Shown here one piece after another: positions 9,886-21,798 of a stretch of 64,000 nt of DNA. The notes under the pieces were generated by a model. It worked only from the letters and a program-made list of their open reading frames with translations, did not search any database and was not told the DNA's origin. The position numbers and the translations under genes are program-made. The DNA is from Theristus sp. LFF4_11 (lineage: Eukaryota > Nematoda > Chromadorea > Monhysterida > Xyalidae): positions 23,247 to 87,246 of the forward strand of contig JASANC010003363.1 of the NCBI GenBank assembly GCA_030248135.1. The letters run 5' to 3'. Numbering within the stretch: position 1 is the stretch's first letter; each line of letters starts with the position of its first letter.

Positions 9886-11147
9886 TAAAACTACAAAGCT
9901 AAACCGGAGCTGGAGCTGATCCCTGATCCCAATGTTTCACCCCTTCAACAAAGCTGTCAATCAAGGCACTTTCACTTTGTTAAAAAGGCTTCACTTAGGA
10001 TTAGGATTAGGTTTAGGATTAGGAACCTACAACGACTTCATTAGGATTAGGATTGGGCTTAGGATTAGGAACCTACAACGACTTCATTGAAACCGAACTA
10101 AACAACAAAACAGACTGTAAACTTGGCTTTGGTTTAGTAATGTAGGCAAAGCCCCTAACCCTAATCGGGATCAGGAAAAGCGATGTTTCGCGCATATGGA
10201 TGGAAAATACACCAAACGCAACAGAACAGACACACAACAGTTTCACATGCACTTTTTATGTGTTGCGTTCTAGTTTTTGCTTTCATAGCCAGAGCGAGAA
10301 ATGTTGCAATTTGCAATCAATAAGACAGAGAGAGAGAAGGGCAAATGTAGGACCAACCGAACGGACCCCTGGGCACGCAGGAGACTGGAGACTTTAGCAA
10401 GCACAGATCTCAATTCTAGTAAGCAAGCGAGATGGCATAATGCACGCCATACGGCCGCAAATTTTACTATGTGCACTATAAGCAGCCAAAAGCATTGCAA
10501 AACGCTGCTGCCGCAGTGCGTACGCCAGCTTGTAAGCTGTATCTGTGTCTGGCCTGGCTGTGTGTGTTGTTCTGGAATAAGCAGCAAAACGTCGTCGTTT
10601 ATATAACATCAACACCACAGCAGCTATTAATGTTGTGTTTTCGTTAGCTATGCGCTGCTCGTTGCGTTCAGCTTTTTGGTTCAGTCGAGTCGAGGTCCAC
10701 TGCAAAAAGCTGACGACCAACGGAGCGTAGTGGCCAGCAGTTTGTTGTAATATTCTTTCGGCGATTCGGTTTTTCTCCCCCGCAGTATAGACGGTTGCAA
10801 TTTTTTCGGTTTCTTTTGCGTTTTGCGCTGCTGTGCGTGCCGTGCCTGTGCGGAGTGTGTGTGCTGCTGCAACACGCCACAACACGTTGATGCCGTGTTT
10901 GTTGCTGTTTCAACGTGTGCGGTGTTGTATATTTTTGTGTCGATCTCAGTGTCCTTTCGTTAGTTTACTGCAGTGCACTTTTCGCGGAGTACACAGATGA
11001 CTGCTTCAGGCGCACATTGCTCCCTCTCTTTTGCTACATCTCCAGTCTGGCCCTGTCGAAATCAAATATCCACGCCAGCATCATTAGAGCAATACTGCGT
11101 TTTTATTTTGATGCTGATGCTGTGAATATATCTGTGGATGGACTGCC
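9886..11147. other. Repeat-rich intergenic region with TTAGGA-type array and two weak exon candidates
   Basis: At 9990-10085 a 60-bp unit containing TTAGGATTAGGTTTAGGATTAGG followed by AACCTACAACGACTTCATT occurs twice in tandem. On the minus strand 10885-10394 stays open for 163 codons but begins without an ATG and matches nothing I know. On the plus strand about 10972-11147 (acceptor TTTACTGCAG) encodes an exon-like frame including RRTLLPLFCYISSLALSKS that is interrupted by the hAT-type element. Neither is called as a gene. Confidence 0.3.
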
Positions 11148-11918
11148 TAGAGATGTAAGGGTCAAAAAAAAAATTTTTTTTTTAATTTTTAAAAAAAAAA
11201 AAAAAGTAAAAAAAAAATGAGCATTTTTTTTTATTTTTTTTATTAAAAATTTTTGAAATTTTTTTTTTAATGTGCCCTGAAAATGCCGTTTTTGGCATAA
11301 TTTTTCGAAAGTTCAACAAAAATTTTCTTTGACTTTACCTTGTCACTTAGTCTTCAACGCTGCAGGTGGTATTCTGGATTGATTTATCGACTGTTTTCAG
11401 CCTTGGTGAGTGATGATCGACTCGCGCATTGAAGTACTTGAGCGTCGCAAAGGCTAGTTCAACAAATTCCGATGTCGCTAAGGTGAGATAGAAGCAGAGA
11501 ACTCACATTTACGCATCGTTTTTCAGGATCTCGAAAGGTGGAAATTGCACTGTCTGCCACTGCAAGCGTAACTTCGTTGGTTGCTCGTTGCTGTTTCGCC
11601 TCGTGTCGTCAGCGTGATCACACCGGTTTGTTGTGGAACTTGTTTCCATGTTATTTGAGGTGAATTGAGAGGCAAAACACGAGACGTGATGTCGTCGGTG
11701 GGAAAATGGGGTCGCCGAAACCAAGTCTGAAATTTTCACCCTCCTCCCATATGAGTGGGGGTCATATGGTAAGTCGGTGGCTCCTCAGATGGTGATATTC
11801 GGACTCCCTGAAAAATTCTGAACAACTTTCATTTTTAAAAAAAAAAATTTTAAAAAAAAAATTTTTTTTTTAAAAAAAGAAAAAAAAATAGAAAATTTTT
11901 TTTTTCTTGACATCTCTA
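11148..11918. mobile_element. hAT-type MITE with perfect 8-bp target-site duplication
   Basis: The termini are TAGAGATG and CATCTCTA, the classic hAT end motif. They are bordered on both sides by GGACTGCC (11140-11147 and 11919-11926), an exact 8-bp duplication as hAT transposases make. The interior is A/T homopolymer at both ends with a non-coding core. The core segment TTTTTCGAAAGTTCAACAAAA resembles part of the GGGTTAGGGG repeat family. Confidence 0.9.
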
Positions 11919-11926
11919 GGACTGCC

Positions 11927-12365
11927 TTTATGCACTCCGTTTGACGAATAATGTAACATTTTCCTGGCTTGAATACGCCTTGGTTACTGAGAGCGTAACA
12001 TTTTTAAAATTGCATTTATTTGAATTTTGCATGACCACATGAATGATGAACACTGTTCAGTATCAGTTCCTCCGCTGCGCTATGCGCTTGTACATATGCG
12101 TCATTTTGCCTGATATGGCTCATGATTTCAATGGAGTAATTTTCTATGAGAACCAAAATTGCTGGCTGAAGAACAAACTTTTGTACTTTGTATTACTTTG
12201 CTTTTTTGGTGTTGTTTCTTCAAGTAAAGTGGTGCTAACGACGGTTCTACGGGTGAACCAAAAAATACCAACCGTGTTGCGCAGGCGCAGACCCACCAAA
12301 ATCAAGCACATTCAGCCGCAGCCCTGCCAGTCGTCAGATTTGGCACAACTTCGAATACAACAGTG
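11927..12365. other. Upstream region / probable 5'UTR of the integrin gene
   Basis: A 107-codon frame opening at ATG 12043 terminates at a TGA overlapping the integrin ATG (TGATGAAG). It includes a hydrophobic run (LLYFVLLCFFGVVSSS) but matches no integrin region, so I read it as leader or upstream ORF. No promoter motif is convincing. Confidence 0.35.
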
Positions 12366-15300
12366 ATGAAGCTGCAGGCGTTCATTGTCGTCGTCGCGTT
12401 GGCAGTGTCATGGAGGACGTTTACGGTTTCACAAGACACTGCAAATGACGGTACATTTGCGGTTGTTTCTCATGCACACGTGCTTCACATGTCGTTGGGC
12501 TTTAACTTTCTTTCAAAGTTCAATTTGAGCAATGAATGTTTTCAACTGAATCGTACGATTTGCAGAGAAAGAGTTTCCGTGTCATTCGTTGTCGCGTGAC
12601 AACTACACGTGTGGCGACTGCATTGCGTTTCACAAGTCGTGCGCCTGGTGCAAGAAGAACGTCAGTTTGGTGGAGCTCACAGTTTTTTTGTGTTGTCAAG
12701 AGTGTTGAGCAGAGATTTCAATGGCAGCAGACACGGCACCGTGTGGTGTGTCGTTCGTACGTTTTTGGAGTTTAATTTTTGCAGGATTTCGACGACAAAC
12801 TATCGCGGTGTGACTCAACGGCGCGTCTGATGCAGCACGGTTGCAGTGGTGAATCAGACATTGTCAACTGGAACACAACGTACAAAATATTCAAGCCAGT
12901 CAGTGGATTTGCTGCTCCCGGACGGATCGGGTTTTTCGTACTCCCATGTTTTTCGATTTGGATGACATTTCTGGGTCGATTTTTTGCGTTGAAAAGTCGT
13001 TTCCGAAATTGTTGTGTTGCAACTTAGAACATGTTTTTCAGTCGGTCAGCCAATTGTGAGATCTTGTTTGATGTATGTGTTTGGGGTTAACAAGTGAACC
13101 TTCATTGCTGTGTGTGTGTTTGTCCGTTTACCGTTGTATTTGACTCGTTTCCTCCCAGATTCCGACCGACCCCGACGGCGTGCTCGAATTGACGCGACAG
13201 GTCTATCCGGAGCGTGTTACCGCTGTTCTCAGGCCAAGTTCGCTCGTTTCTTGTTGCTGTTGTTGTTGTTTTGCATTTTAACAGTTTGATTCATTGTAAA
13301 ATTTTTGCACCGCTAGCGATTTTTTATTGCGTTCCAAACAAACACATTTTTGGCATAAATGCGACACGTTTTGTTAATTCTCATATTACAGTGGACAAAT
13401 TCACGTTCACGATAACGTATCGCCAAAAGAAGAATTACCCAGTGGACATGTACTACGTGATGGACATGTCTTACTCGATGGCAGACGACAAAGCTAAACT
13501 GTCGGAGCTTGGCGACTTGCTAGGTAAGGTCGGTTCGCCAACGTGAGGCGCCCGGCTGAGGTGTTGTTCGGTTGCGTCGGCTCGCGTCGCTGATCGCACC
13601 AATCAAACAGATGTGTAAATCACAGCACATTGCTCTTGTATCCTTTTATTTATTAATTTACTTTCATTGAAGCTGCCCGAATGAACCAGATCACCAGCAA
13701 TTTCCGGCTCGGCTTCGGTTCGTTCGTTGACAAAACGCTCGTGCCCTTTGTTGACCCGCGCCCAGAAAGGTCTGCTTGTTTCAATCGCTCGTTTCATTCG
13801 GTGTCAAGTTAACCGTTCATTGAGTGAACAAGCATGAAAACGTGTTTTTTGTCAATTTCCACAGACGCGACAAGCCATGCGACGCTTGTAAGCCGCCCTA
13901 CGGGTTCCGACATCAAATGCCGCTTTCCGATAACTCAACCGTGTTCAAGGTTGGCTGATTTGTTTCATTTTATTCTATTTTCCAAGGTGGAAGTGTTCGG
14001 TGAAAGTGATGGAAATTCAACAAGATGTTGTCGCCTAAAATTTCCAGAACAAAGTGCGAGCGGCTGACATATCCGGCAACTTGGACGGGCCAGAGGGTGG
14101 TTTCGACGCGCTGATGCAGGCGGTTGTGTGCAATGTGCGTTCGCAAAGTGGCCATTGCGCCCGTTTGGACGATTGTGTGATGAAACTTTCATCTTCACAT
14201 TTCAGCAGCATATCGGCTGGCGCGAAAAGTCGCGTAAAATGATCGTCTATTCGACGGACGCCGGCTTCCATTTTGCTGGTGACGGCCGTGTAAGTTTTTT
14301 GTTTTTGTTATTTTCAGTGAGCGTGCTGAACTTTTTTCTTCACCAAAATGACTGCTCAATCTAAAAGAACTGAATGTAACGTTTCGATTTGTTTACAACG
14401 TTTCCATGACTGCACACGTGCCTACACAGCTTGCTGGTGTGGTCGTGCCCAATGACGGCGAGTGCCACCTGGATGCCAACAACGAGTACTACATGTCGTC
14501 GAGACAGGACTATCCGAGCATTGCCCAGTTGCACGAAAAGATCACAGACGCCAACGCCAATGTCATCTTTGCCGTCACAAAGCAACAGGTCCGTTCGTTC
14601 GTTTGCCATGTTCTAAATCACAAGCTATAAAGGCCCGTTTAAGGCCCGTTTAAACCTGACGTATGCGCGCACGGCACGTCACGTCACTTCAGGTGTTATT
14701 GCATACTGCCGTTCATACAGACGTATGCATGTACGACACGTCACGTCACTTTAGGTCTCGTGTTGTTGCATACTACCGTTCATACCTGACGTACGTCGAC
14801 ATGCGTTTGCACACGGCAGGTATAAACGGGCCTTTAGACAAGAAACGAAAACAACTGTATGCCGGTTTCATGACTAAGAGCTGCTTTGACAATGAAAAGC
14901 GAGCATTGTATTTGTGTGGCCATTGAAACGGAATAACGGCAATTCGTTGACGATGACAGGTTCCACTGTACCGGCGACTGAAGGACGCGCTGCCCGACGT
15001 TGCTGCATCTGTGGGCGAGCTCGCAAACGATTCCACCAACATCGTGCAACTCATTGAGCAGGAATACAGAGTCCGCTGAGAATCACTGTTTCGATGTTTC
15101 GCTGGAATCGCTTTTCACAAAGTTGTCGCGCTCACTCTTCACACTGTAGAATGTGTCTGTTTGCAGAAAATCCGCGACAAAATTATACTGGTCGACAGTC
15201 TGCAAGGCACGGAAGGATTGAAACTGAAATACCGCACAAAATGCAAAGGGTTCGTTTTGCGTTCGAGAGCACATGGTTTTTTTGGTTTGGTTTGCACTGC

Positions 15301-18300
15301 ATTTTTTTTAAACTGCGTTATGTTTTGTCAGCGACGTGATGAAGGACACGCACGAATGCGAGGGCGTTGAGCTGAACGATCGCATCGACTTTGAGGTGAC
15401 CGTGGAGCACGTTGAGTGCGTGCAGCAGCGCCAGCACACCATACAGATCAGACCGGCTGGCCTGAACGAGTTTGTCGACCTGGAGGTGGTCGTCGACTGC
15501 GACTGTCCGTGTGCGCGCGACGGAACGGTACGCTGGGGTGGGGTGCAATGCCAGTGGCAAACAAACGGCGCTGTTACGGTCGATTAAGATGACTGCAGTT
15601 TTGTGCAGAAGAAACGCCGGTGATGTGCAGGTGCAGAGGCAGTTTGTGGAGTGTTGTGGTTGTTGCTTGCAGGCACAACGGCGCTCCTCGCAGTGCCAGG
15701 GCAACGGCGACCTCGTGTGCGGCGTCTGCGAGTGCTACGCAGGCAACGTCGGTCGCAACTGTGAGTGCTCCGACCAGGACTCCACCACGTCGCAGTTGGA
15801 TGCAAAGTGCAAAAAGTACGTGGCTGCGCTCAATTGTGTGTCGCGTTGCTTGTGTGGTCGCTTTGTGTTGCCACGACTGTGTGCTCTGCAGCGTTTGCTA
15901 TTCGAAACGAAACGTGAAATGTGACTTTACTGAAAGCATGGATAATGTCCAATTGCTAGCACGCATAGATTGCGAAACGTTTCACATCTGACATCTGAGA
16001 CACCTTTCACATCTCGAAACTGCGCGTACGTGGCTTATTTTAGCAGCGTGCGTAAGCAAACCATTCAACATAATGCTGTCCCCTTGGTACGAAACGATGA
16101 TGGCTGCATTTGAAAACTGTCAGATTCAACGAGAGCGAGATCTGCTCCGGTCGCGGCACGTGCGTCTGCGGCGTGTGCCAGTGCAATCGGCGACCGAACG
16201 GCATTGAGCAGATCACTGGCACGTTCTGCGAATGTGACAACTTCCAGTGTCCAAGGCACAACAAGAAAACCTGCAACGGTACGTTCGCAGTGATCCAACC
16301 GCCCAATGATTTTATCGCGCAGAAGACAGAGCGAGGTCTCAGTTTTTGCTTTATGGTCTTGGACTGGTTGTCTGCGTGAGTGTGAGATTCGCAGACGCAC
16401 GAATCTGCTGCACTGCTTGCTGTTCATGCAAATGATGCGTCATTGCAGGCCGTGGCGCGTGCAAATGCAAGGAATGTCAGTGCGAGGAGGGCTGGAAGGG
16501 ATACGCGTGCGAGTGCCAAATCAGCGACGTCAATTGCACGGCGCCCAATGGGGTTCGTTGGTTTAGGTTTCTGTGCTTTTAACTAAAAATGCTTTATTTT
16601 TTGGTGACGTACGTGAAAGACTGATAAGTGCGTTGGTAATCGCTGCTCTCGATCTGTAGTATCTATTTCTCTTTGTTTCTGATTTTTTGCTTCAAACGTA
16701 AATTGCATCAATGATAGAGCGATAATTCACCCACCGCAGTTGAATTTGAATAGCATTCGGCGTTCGGGTCTTCAATTCTATTCGCTTAATTTTTTGAGTG
16801 GCGTTCTTCAATAGAGAAACGTTCTTTAGAGTGTTCGCGTGACAAGGTTCATGTTTTGTGTTGTTTCAGAAATTATGCAGCGGTCACGGCCAGTGCGTCT
16901 GCGGACGATGCAAGTGCGACGACCGCTACAGCGGCAACTACTGCGACACGTGCTCGGTGGGTAGCAGCTTTTTATGGTGGCTTCTGCGACTCATCACGGT
17001 GGCAGACGTGGAATGAAAACTGCAAATGTTCCGTGTGCTTCAAAAGCAGCAATCCTCTGGTCTAGTTGACTGCTTTTATCAGCATGAGAAGCCAATCACC
17101 CAGCCGTGCATACAATCGCGCAATGGCTAATTACAACCCCTAGTTTTCATCATTCACTAGAATTGTATTTTTATTCGCAATAAAACTCAAAAGCATCACG
17201 GGACCAAACGTAGCGTTCTTCTGCCTGAGCGAGTCGCGGTGTGTTCGTGTTTGCTTTTACGAGTTTGAGCCAATTACGCCAACGACCATGTGTGCCCGTG
17301 CCGTCAGACATGCCCAACGAAGTGCCTCGAGTACCGTCCGTGCGTGATGTGCAAGGTCTGGGGCACCGGCCCCTACAACGAGACGCAGTGCGAGACGTGC
17401 GAGCACGATTTGGACTTTCAAATGATCGTGGTTGATGAGCTGCCGGAGAAGTTCGAGAACGACACGCGTGTGAACTGCCAGTTCGTGGATGCAGCCGACG
17501 ACTGCACGTTCTACTACATGTACGAGTATGATGAGAACTACGAGAACGCCACGCTTTGGGTGAACAGACACAAAGGTCAGCCTCGACAGCACACACTGAT
17601 TCACCAGTGCAGTTTTTGTGTTGTGCGTGTGTGGCCACTTGCAACGGCCACTTGCACTCACTGCCAACGCACACAACGAGAGCATTGGTGTCGCGCTTGC
17701 AGACTGCCCGCCGCCGGTGCCGATCCTGGCGATTGTGCTCGGCCTGATCGCGGGCATCGTGCTGATTGGACTGATCCTGTTGCTCGTCTGGAAGCTGCTC
17801 ACCGTCTTGCACGACCGTCGCGAGTACGCGCTCTTCGAACAGGAACGACTCATGGCGAAATGGGACACGGTCGGTTGTGTGGGCATGGGGGGGGCACTCG
17901 TTGTGTTGCAAGTGTGAGCAGGCGTTTTTAGTGATTGTTGGAGACTCAGTTTTTCAGACCACCGGGTCCCCTCAAGACACCGATGGCAAAACTTTCTCTA
18001 ATCAACATAAAATTTACACCAACCGAACCGCCTCGACGCGCGGTCAATTTCAAGTTGATTGGGAAAAATGTTGCGGCTTGCCAACAAAAAGCGAGTCGTA
18101 AAATATTGCTGAATACACGTCACTAAAATCTTAATCTTAAGAGCGTGCACTTCTGTTCATAACACTGATGATGCACAAGCACAACCACACGCCAACGCAC
18201 ACATGCGACAGCAGCGCATGCCTGTGTGACTGTGCAACATCACTGTGTTACACTTGCAACTGAGCGAGTGGCTTCTTAATTTTCTTATTCGAATTTCTTA

Positions 18301-18651
18301 ATTCTTCTTCTACTTTGTCGCGCGTTCACCAACAGATTCAGTAATGTTCTTTTCAAGATGAATAAGAATAACTTGCTTTGATAATTACGAACGAACGCAA
18401 CAGTGATCAAACGGCCTGCCAACCGACAGGGTGACTCAAACCGAACGGAGCCATGCTTAAAAAGTGACTCCCGGTTTCTGTTTCATTGTCGCTCTGAGCG
18501 ATAGCTGGCCACATTTGTAATTGCAATTACGTTGCTTTCTATCTTTGTGTTTTTTTCAGTAATTTTATTTTCTGTGTCACAGGGCGAAAATCCAATTTTC
18601 ACGCCAGCAACGTCGACGTTCAAGAACCCGCTGTTTGGCGGCAAACAATGA
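12366..18651 (+). CDS. ITGB: Integrin beta subunit, 799 aa, 20 exons
   Basis: Cell-adhesion receptor subunit that pairs with an alpha chain to bind matrix. Exons: 12366-12450, 12566-12660, 12785-12898, 13159-13237, 13392-13523, 13673-13769, 13865-13949, 14048-14134, 14206-14289, 14430-14588, 14960-15070, 15167-15249, 15332-15527, 15673-15815, 16124-16278, 16449-16552, 16870-16956, 17308-17575, 17703-17869, 18583-18651. Signal peptide; PSI domain ([14 protein letters not shown]); betaI domain with MIDAS DMSYS in [15 protein letters not shown], specificity loop [12 protein letters not shown] and metal-site motif [13 protein letters not shown]; four Cys-rich I-EGF modules; beta-tail; membrane span (about 727-750); tail with [20 protein letters not shown]. 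The tail ends NPIF...NPLF, so both NPxY tyrosines are phenylalanine. Length is close to other invertebrate beta integrins (about 800 aa). Confidence 0.97.
12938..13060 (-). repeat. Fragment of the GGGTTAGGGG repeat in integrin intron 3
   Basis: CATGTTTTTCGATTTGGATG, GCAACTTAGAACATG and TTTCAGTCGG match the copies at 33940-34070 in order, with small deletions. This shows the family inserts in genes and decays there. Confidence 0.75.
14627..14836. mobile_element. MITE in integrin intron 10 with AAGGCCCGTTTA ends
   Basis: The outer ends are AAAGGCCCGTTTA (left, partly duplicated) and its inverse TATAAACGGGCCTTT. The interior repeats the word CGGCACGTCACGTCACTT. A decayed relative lies in PDS5 intron 18 (about 42725-42865, CCTGACGTATGCAGACAC...GCATAAACTTGCC). 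Confidence 0.7.
17958..18101 (+). other. Candidate alternative terminal exon for the integrin cytoplasmic tail
   Basis: After acceptor CAGTTTTTCAG an open frame of 47 codons ends at TAA. It is in phase 0, so it could follow exon 19 (...MAKWDT) directly in place of exon 20. Its residues [14 protein letters not shown] line up loosely with [15 protein letters not shown] of the canonical last exon. This could be an alternative tail, a decayed exon duplicate, or chance. Confidence 0.3.
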
Positions 18652-20337
18652 TGCAAAACAAAAACGTCTGCGCCAAATTCGTGTCTGTTCGTCTGTGCCC
18701 GAGCGGTATCCATGTACTTTTTTATTTAAACGCGAACATCGCGCGTTTATCAACAAACGGGTCAATATTTTAAAAAAAAATCGTATTGTTTTCAGCATGC
18801 TTGTTTTTTGTAAACGTGTTGTTGCTTGTCTTGTTTGTCTCATTTCTCAGTCGTGTTTCGCTCGTATCGTTTTTCTTACCACGTTGCCAAATCTGCTCAG
18901 TATGAAATTGTCATTTTTTCATGTGTTGAACTTTGTTCGCGCCACGGACTCTTTGCTTATTTTTGCTTTAAGACTGTTTTATGAGGATTCGGATTCACTA
19001 GCATCCAGCTATTATAGTCGTTTGTAATATTTTTTACAATAATGTTTGCCCTCTAACCCTGTCTTCTTTTTTGGGACCATGGTGTTTTCTCCTTCAAAAT
19101 TTTTTATTTATTTATAGGACATGAGATAATTAATTACAAGATGTGTTCTGTTATTTTAGAATCTCATCATTTTCAAAGTGTTCATCACTCCAACTTAAAC
19201 ACAAACTCAACGAATGAACTTGAAAAAAGTGTTAAGGAATACTTTATGATTTACCAAACGAACCAAACAAATGATTTCGTGTCATAATTTATGATTTTGA
19301 TTTTACACAAACAAACGTGAACGACGTTGTTTGCAGCAAGCATGTTTTTGGTTTTGAGTGCTTCATGTTTTTCACTGGGTTTCCGAGCACTCACTTACTT
19401 ACCAATTGTTTTATCTGGAGTCAAGTCAGCAACAGAGTGCTGCTGAGGGCGCCTTCATGTTGCAGTATTTAGTGACTGCGCAGCTGTGTTTCAAACATAA
19501 ACATTCTAAATAACTGCAACATGAATGCGCCGTAACGCTTTAGTGTGAATTTGAACCATGCCTTCATTTTTGTTTTGTTTTTCATGTTTTGTACCTTGTT
19601 TTTGTTCTTGTTTCATGCGTGTGATCACTGTAGCTTCTAGTGATTCCTATCAGTCATGAGCTGTTTTTTCTCAGTGACTGTTTTTGGGGTTTTGAACGAC
19701 ATTTAAGAAAAATATAAGTAAGGGCAAACCATATTTAATGGCGTGAATTCAGTTCTTCCTTTCAAGTTTTTTTTCTGTATTTTCAAATTTCCGAATGCTT
19801 TTTCCAATGCCAAGGCTTGACTACATATATCATTCACAAATGATATTTTTAAAATTACTTTATTTCTGCGCCCAAACGTATGATTCAAATATCCAGTTCA
19901 GCACCCTGAAAAACTACTTAGCACTGCCCGTCATTTTGGTGGTGCTCATCTCAAAATGTTTTCTGCATTGTTGTGCACCTGTTTTCTTTGCTTAGTTGAA
20001 ACATGTCGCAATATGTACGTAATCAGTGCTTGCCCACAATTGTTGTGGTTTATTTTGTCTTCGACTGATTCAGAAATGAAGTGAAAACAATAAAGACAGA
20101 CGGCCAGCAAACAAAAGCATCGTTTTTTATCGGCTTTCAGCGACTCCGCGTTTCTCAACTTATCGGAAACCAAAAAAAACATATGGAAAAAGCTGCAGCT
20201 TTGCGTGATTGCAATTTGGGTGTGTGTGGTCAACAGCCGATGTCGTATGGTCTCCGTTTCGTTCAGTTTCTTGTCCCGATGCAACCCCTGAAAAACATGC
20301 ATTTTTAATGACCTGCCCGGCTAGATTCCGGGCGCTT
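18652..20337. other. Integrin 3' flank and gene-free spacer
   Basis: A 130-codon frame (18635-19027) begins inside the integrin stop region and has T-rich, UTR-like composition; I take it as 3'UTR. The rest is AT-rich, with MITE family 1 copy 2 at 19447-19532 and no supported gene. Confidence 0.5.
19447..19532. mobile_element. Hairpin MITE, family 1, copy 2
   Basis: GGGCGCCTTCATGTTGCAG on the left pairs with CTGCAACATGAATGCGCC on the right; about 85 bp. The internal TATTTAGTG/CATTCTAAATAA arms have diverged more than in copy 1. Confidence 0.8.
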
Positions 20338-20925
20338 TTAATGGCACTGCAGTTTCATTTCCTTCGTCATTTTTTCGGTTTTCGTTCCAGGTTTTTTCGT
20401 CCGTCCTTTCTTGCGGTCGCACATTGCAAAAGACGATCGTTCACAAAGATGCCTGCTGAGACATGACAACGATGCCGTGCAGACACGCATGATGTCACTG
20501 GGAAGCTTTGAAAAACATTTTTGTCTTAATGTTTGCCCGTTTTCCAAGTAATAGATACACAGCGCAACTGTGTTTTGCACGTTTTTGCCTGAAATGTCAG
20601 TCAAAGAGGCCAACATGGTCGGTGTGTCAACGTCAAGCGAATGTAAGAGTGCAAGTGCGCCGATGTTCAGTTGTAATTCTTCACACCAGCTCAATCTTGT
20701 CGTTCGCAGATGGAAAAATGACATGTCATGGAGACGAAACTTTGCGCCAGAGAAAGTCTGTTCGGCTGAATCTGTGCCCAATTCCAAGAGTTCAAATTTG
20801 TATGCAGGCCATTCAACGTCGTCTTGTTTTCGAACAAACAGACAGCGCAAATTACACAATCGGCTGCCTAGCGCCCAAGGTTTCTCTGCTCTTCTGCACC
20901 ACAAAAAGAATGTTGGAAGAATCAT
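20338..20925 (-). CDS. Hypothetical protein, up to 195 aa
   Basis: Open frame from ATG 20925 to the stop at 20338. Its middle looks coding: mixed acidic and hydrophobic composition around DDVEWPAYKFELLELGTDS and SWCEELQLNIGALALLHSL. Its end is a basic Lys/Thr tail (KKGRTKKPGTKTEKMTKEMK). Acceptor-like sequences occur inside (TTTTTGTGGTGCAG at about 20905-20918; TTTCAG near 20588), so it may really be one or more exons of a larger minus-strand gene. Nothing about the sequence names a family. Confidence 0.3.
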   Translation of the reverse strand: MILPTFFLWCRRAEKPWALGSRLCNLRCLFVRKQDDVEWPAYKFELLELGTDSAEQTFSGAKFRLHDMSFFHLRTTRLSWCEELQLNIGALALLHSLDVDTPTMLASLTDISGKNVQNTVALCIYYLENGQTLRQKCFSKLPSDIMRVCTASLSCLSRHLCERSSFAMCDRKKGRTKKPGTKTEKMTKEMKLQCH

Positions 20926-21798
20926 GGGTTTGGTGGTTTGTTTGTGTCTGGAATAGTTTTGAGTGTTGAGAAACAATGTCACAGTGAACAGAGAAAGAAC
21001 AAGTGCGCGCCGCGCACACACGTAAATTTCATTGGACTTTGTTAGCGCAAAATTAACACGATCGCCAATGTGCGTGTCTTGCTTTGGCTTTGCCTTGACA
21101 GTTTCAACTCGTCAACTGCTTCCAGTTCCCAGTTGTCTCCTCCTGTCTGTGCATTTCTGCGAATTTTATGTACGCACAGCAAAAAAATGTCGGCTAATGA
21201 CAACGCTGTGCTTTGCTGCTGCCTGATCACTTTCGCGATGAAATTTCTAGGAGTTTGCATACCGTGAATGTCTTAAATCACAGTTTTATTTCGAATTTTA
21301 AAATTCAGCTTATAAAATGCGCCACTCAGCCTATCACGATTGAAAGGCATTTTTCCATGAACACGGAACGTTCGCGCATTTCTCTTTGTGGCGCACTTCA
21401 GTTCAATTGCTGTTGATATCAGATTTCATAACAAGCTGTTTGCACCCAATGCATCATATCATCACTCCGGAATTAGCGAACACCAAAAAACTGCTTTTGC
21501 GTCGTTGGTAGCTGTAGCGGCAGCAAGTAGTTCGCAATAAAATGTCAGGGATAACGCGCATGGCTCAACTTACTGCACATGTATTTGTGAGAAGAAAAAT
21601 AATTGTTTCAATCAATTTCATTCCGTTTGCGTGTGTAGGCAACATTTCAGTGCTGCGAGGGAACTGCTGTTTTTGAAAGCGCATGTTTTCACTTTTTTGT
21701 AGACTTGATCCATTCAAGAAGCGAGCATCTTTTAGTTTTTATTTCAGCTAAAAAATTCAACTGCAGAACCTGAACTGAATTTTTGAGCACAAATAATC
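20926..21798. other. Gene-free spacer
   Basis: AT-rich sequence without conserved frames, repeats shared with the rest of the window, or RNA-gene signatures that I can see. Confidence 0.4.

Noticed and set aside
17171..17911. 246-codon minus-strand frame across integrin exons 18-19
   Set aside because: Antisense to conserved integrin Cys-rich and membrane exons; composition follows the sense codons.
18635..19027. 130-codon frame after the integrin stop
   Set aside because: Begins within the last integrin codons in another frame, T-rich, no splice sites; best read as 3'UTR.
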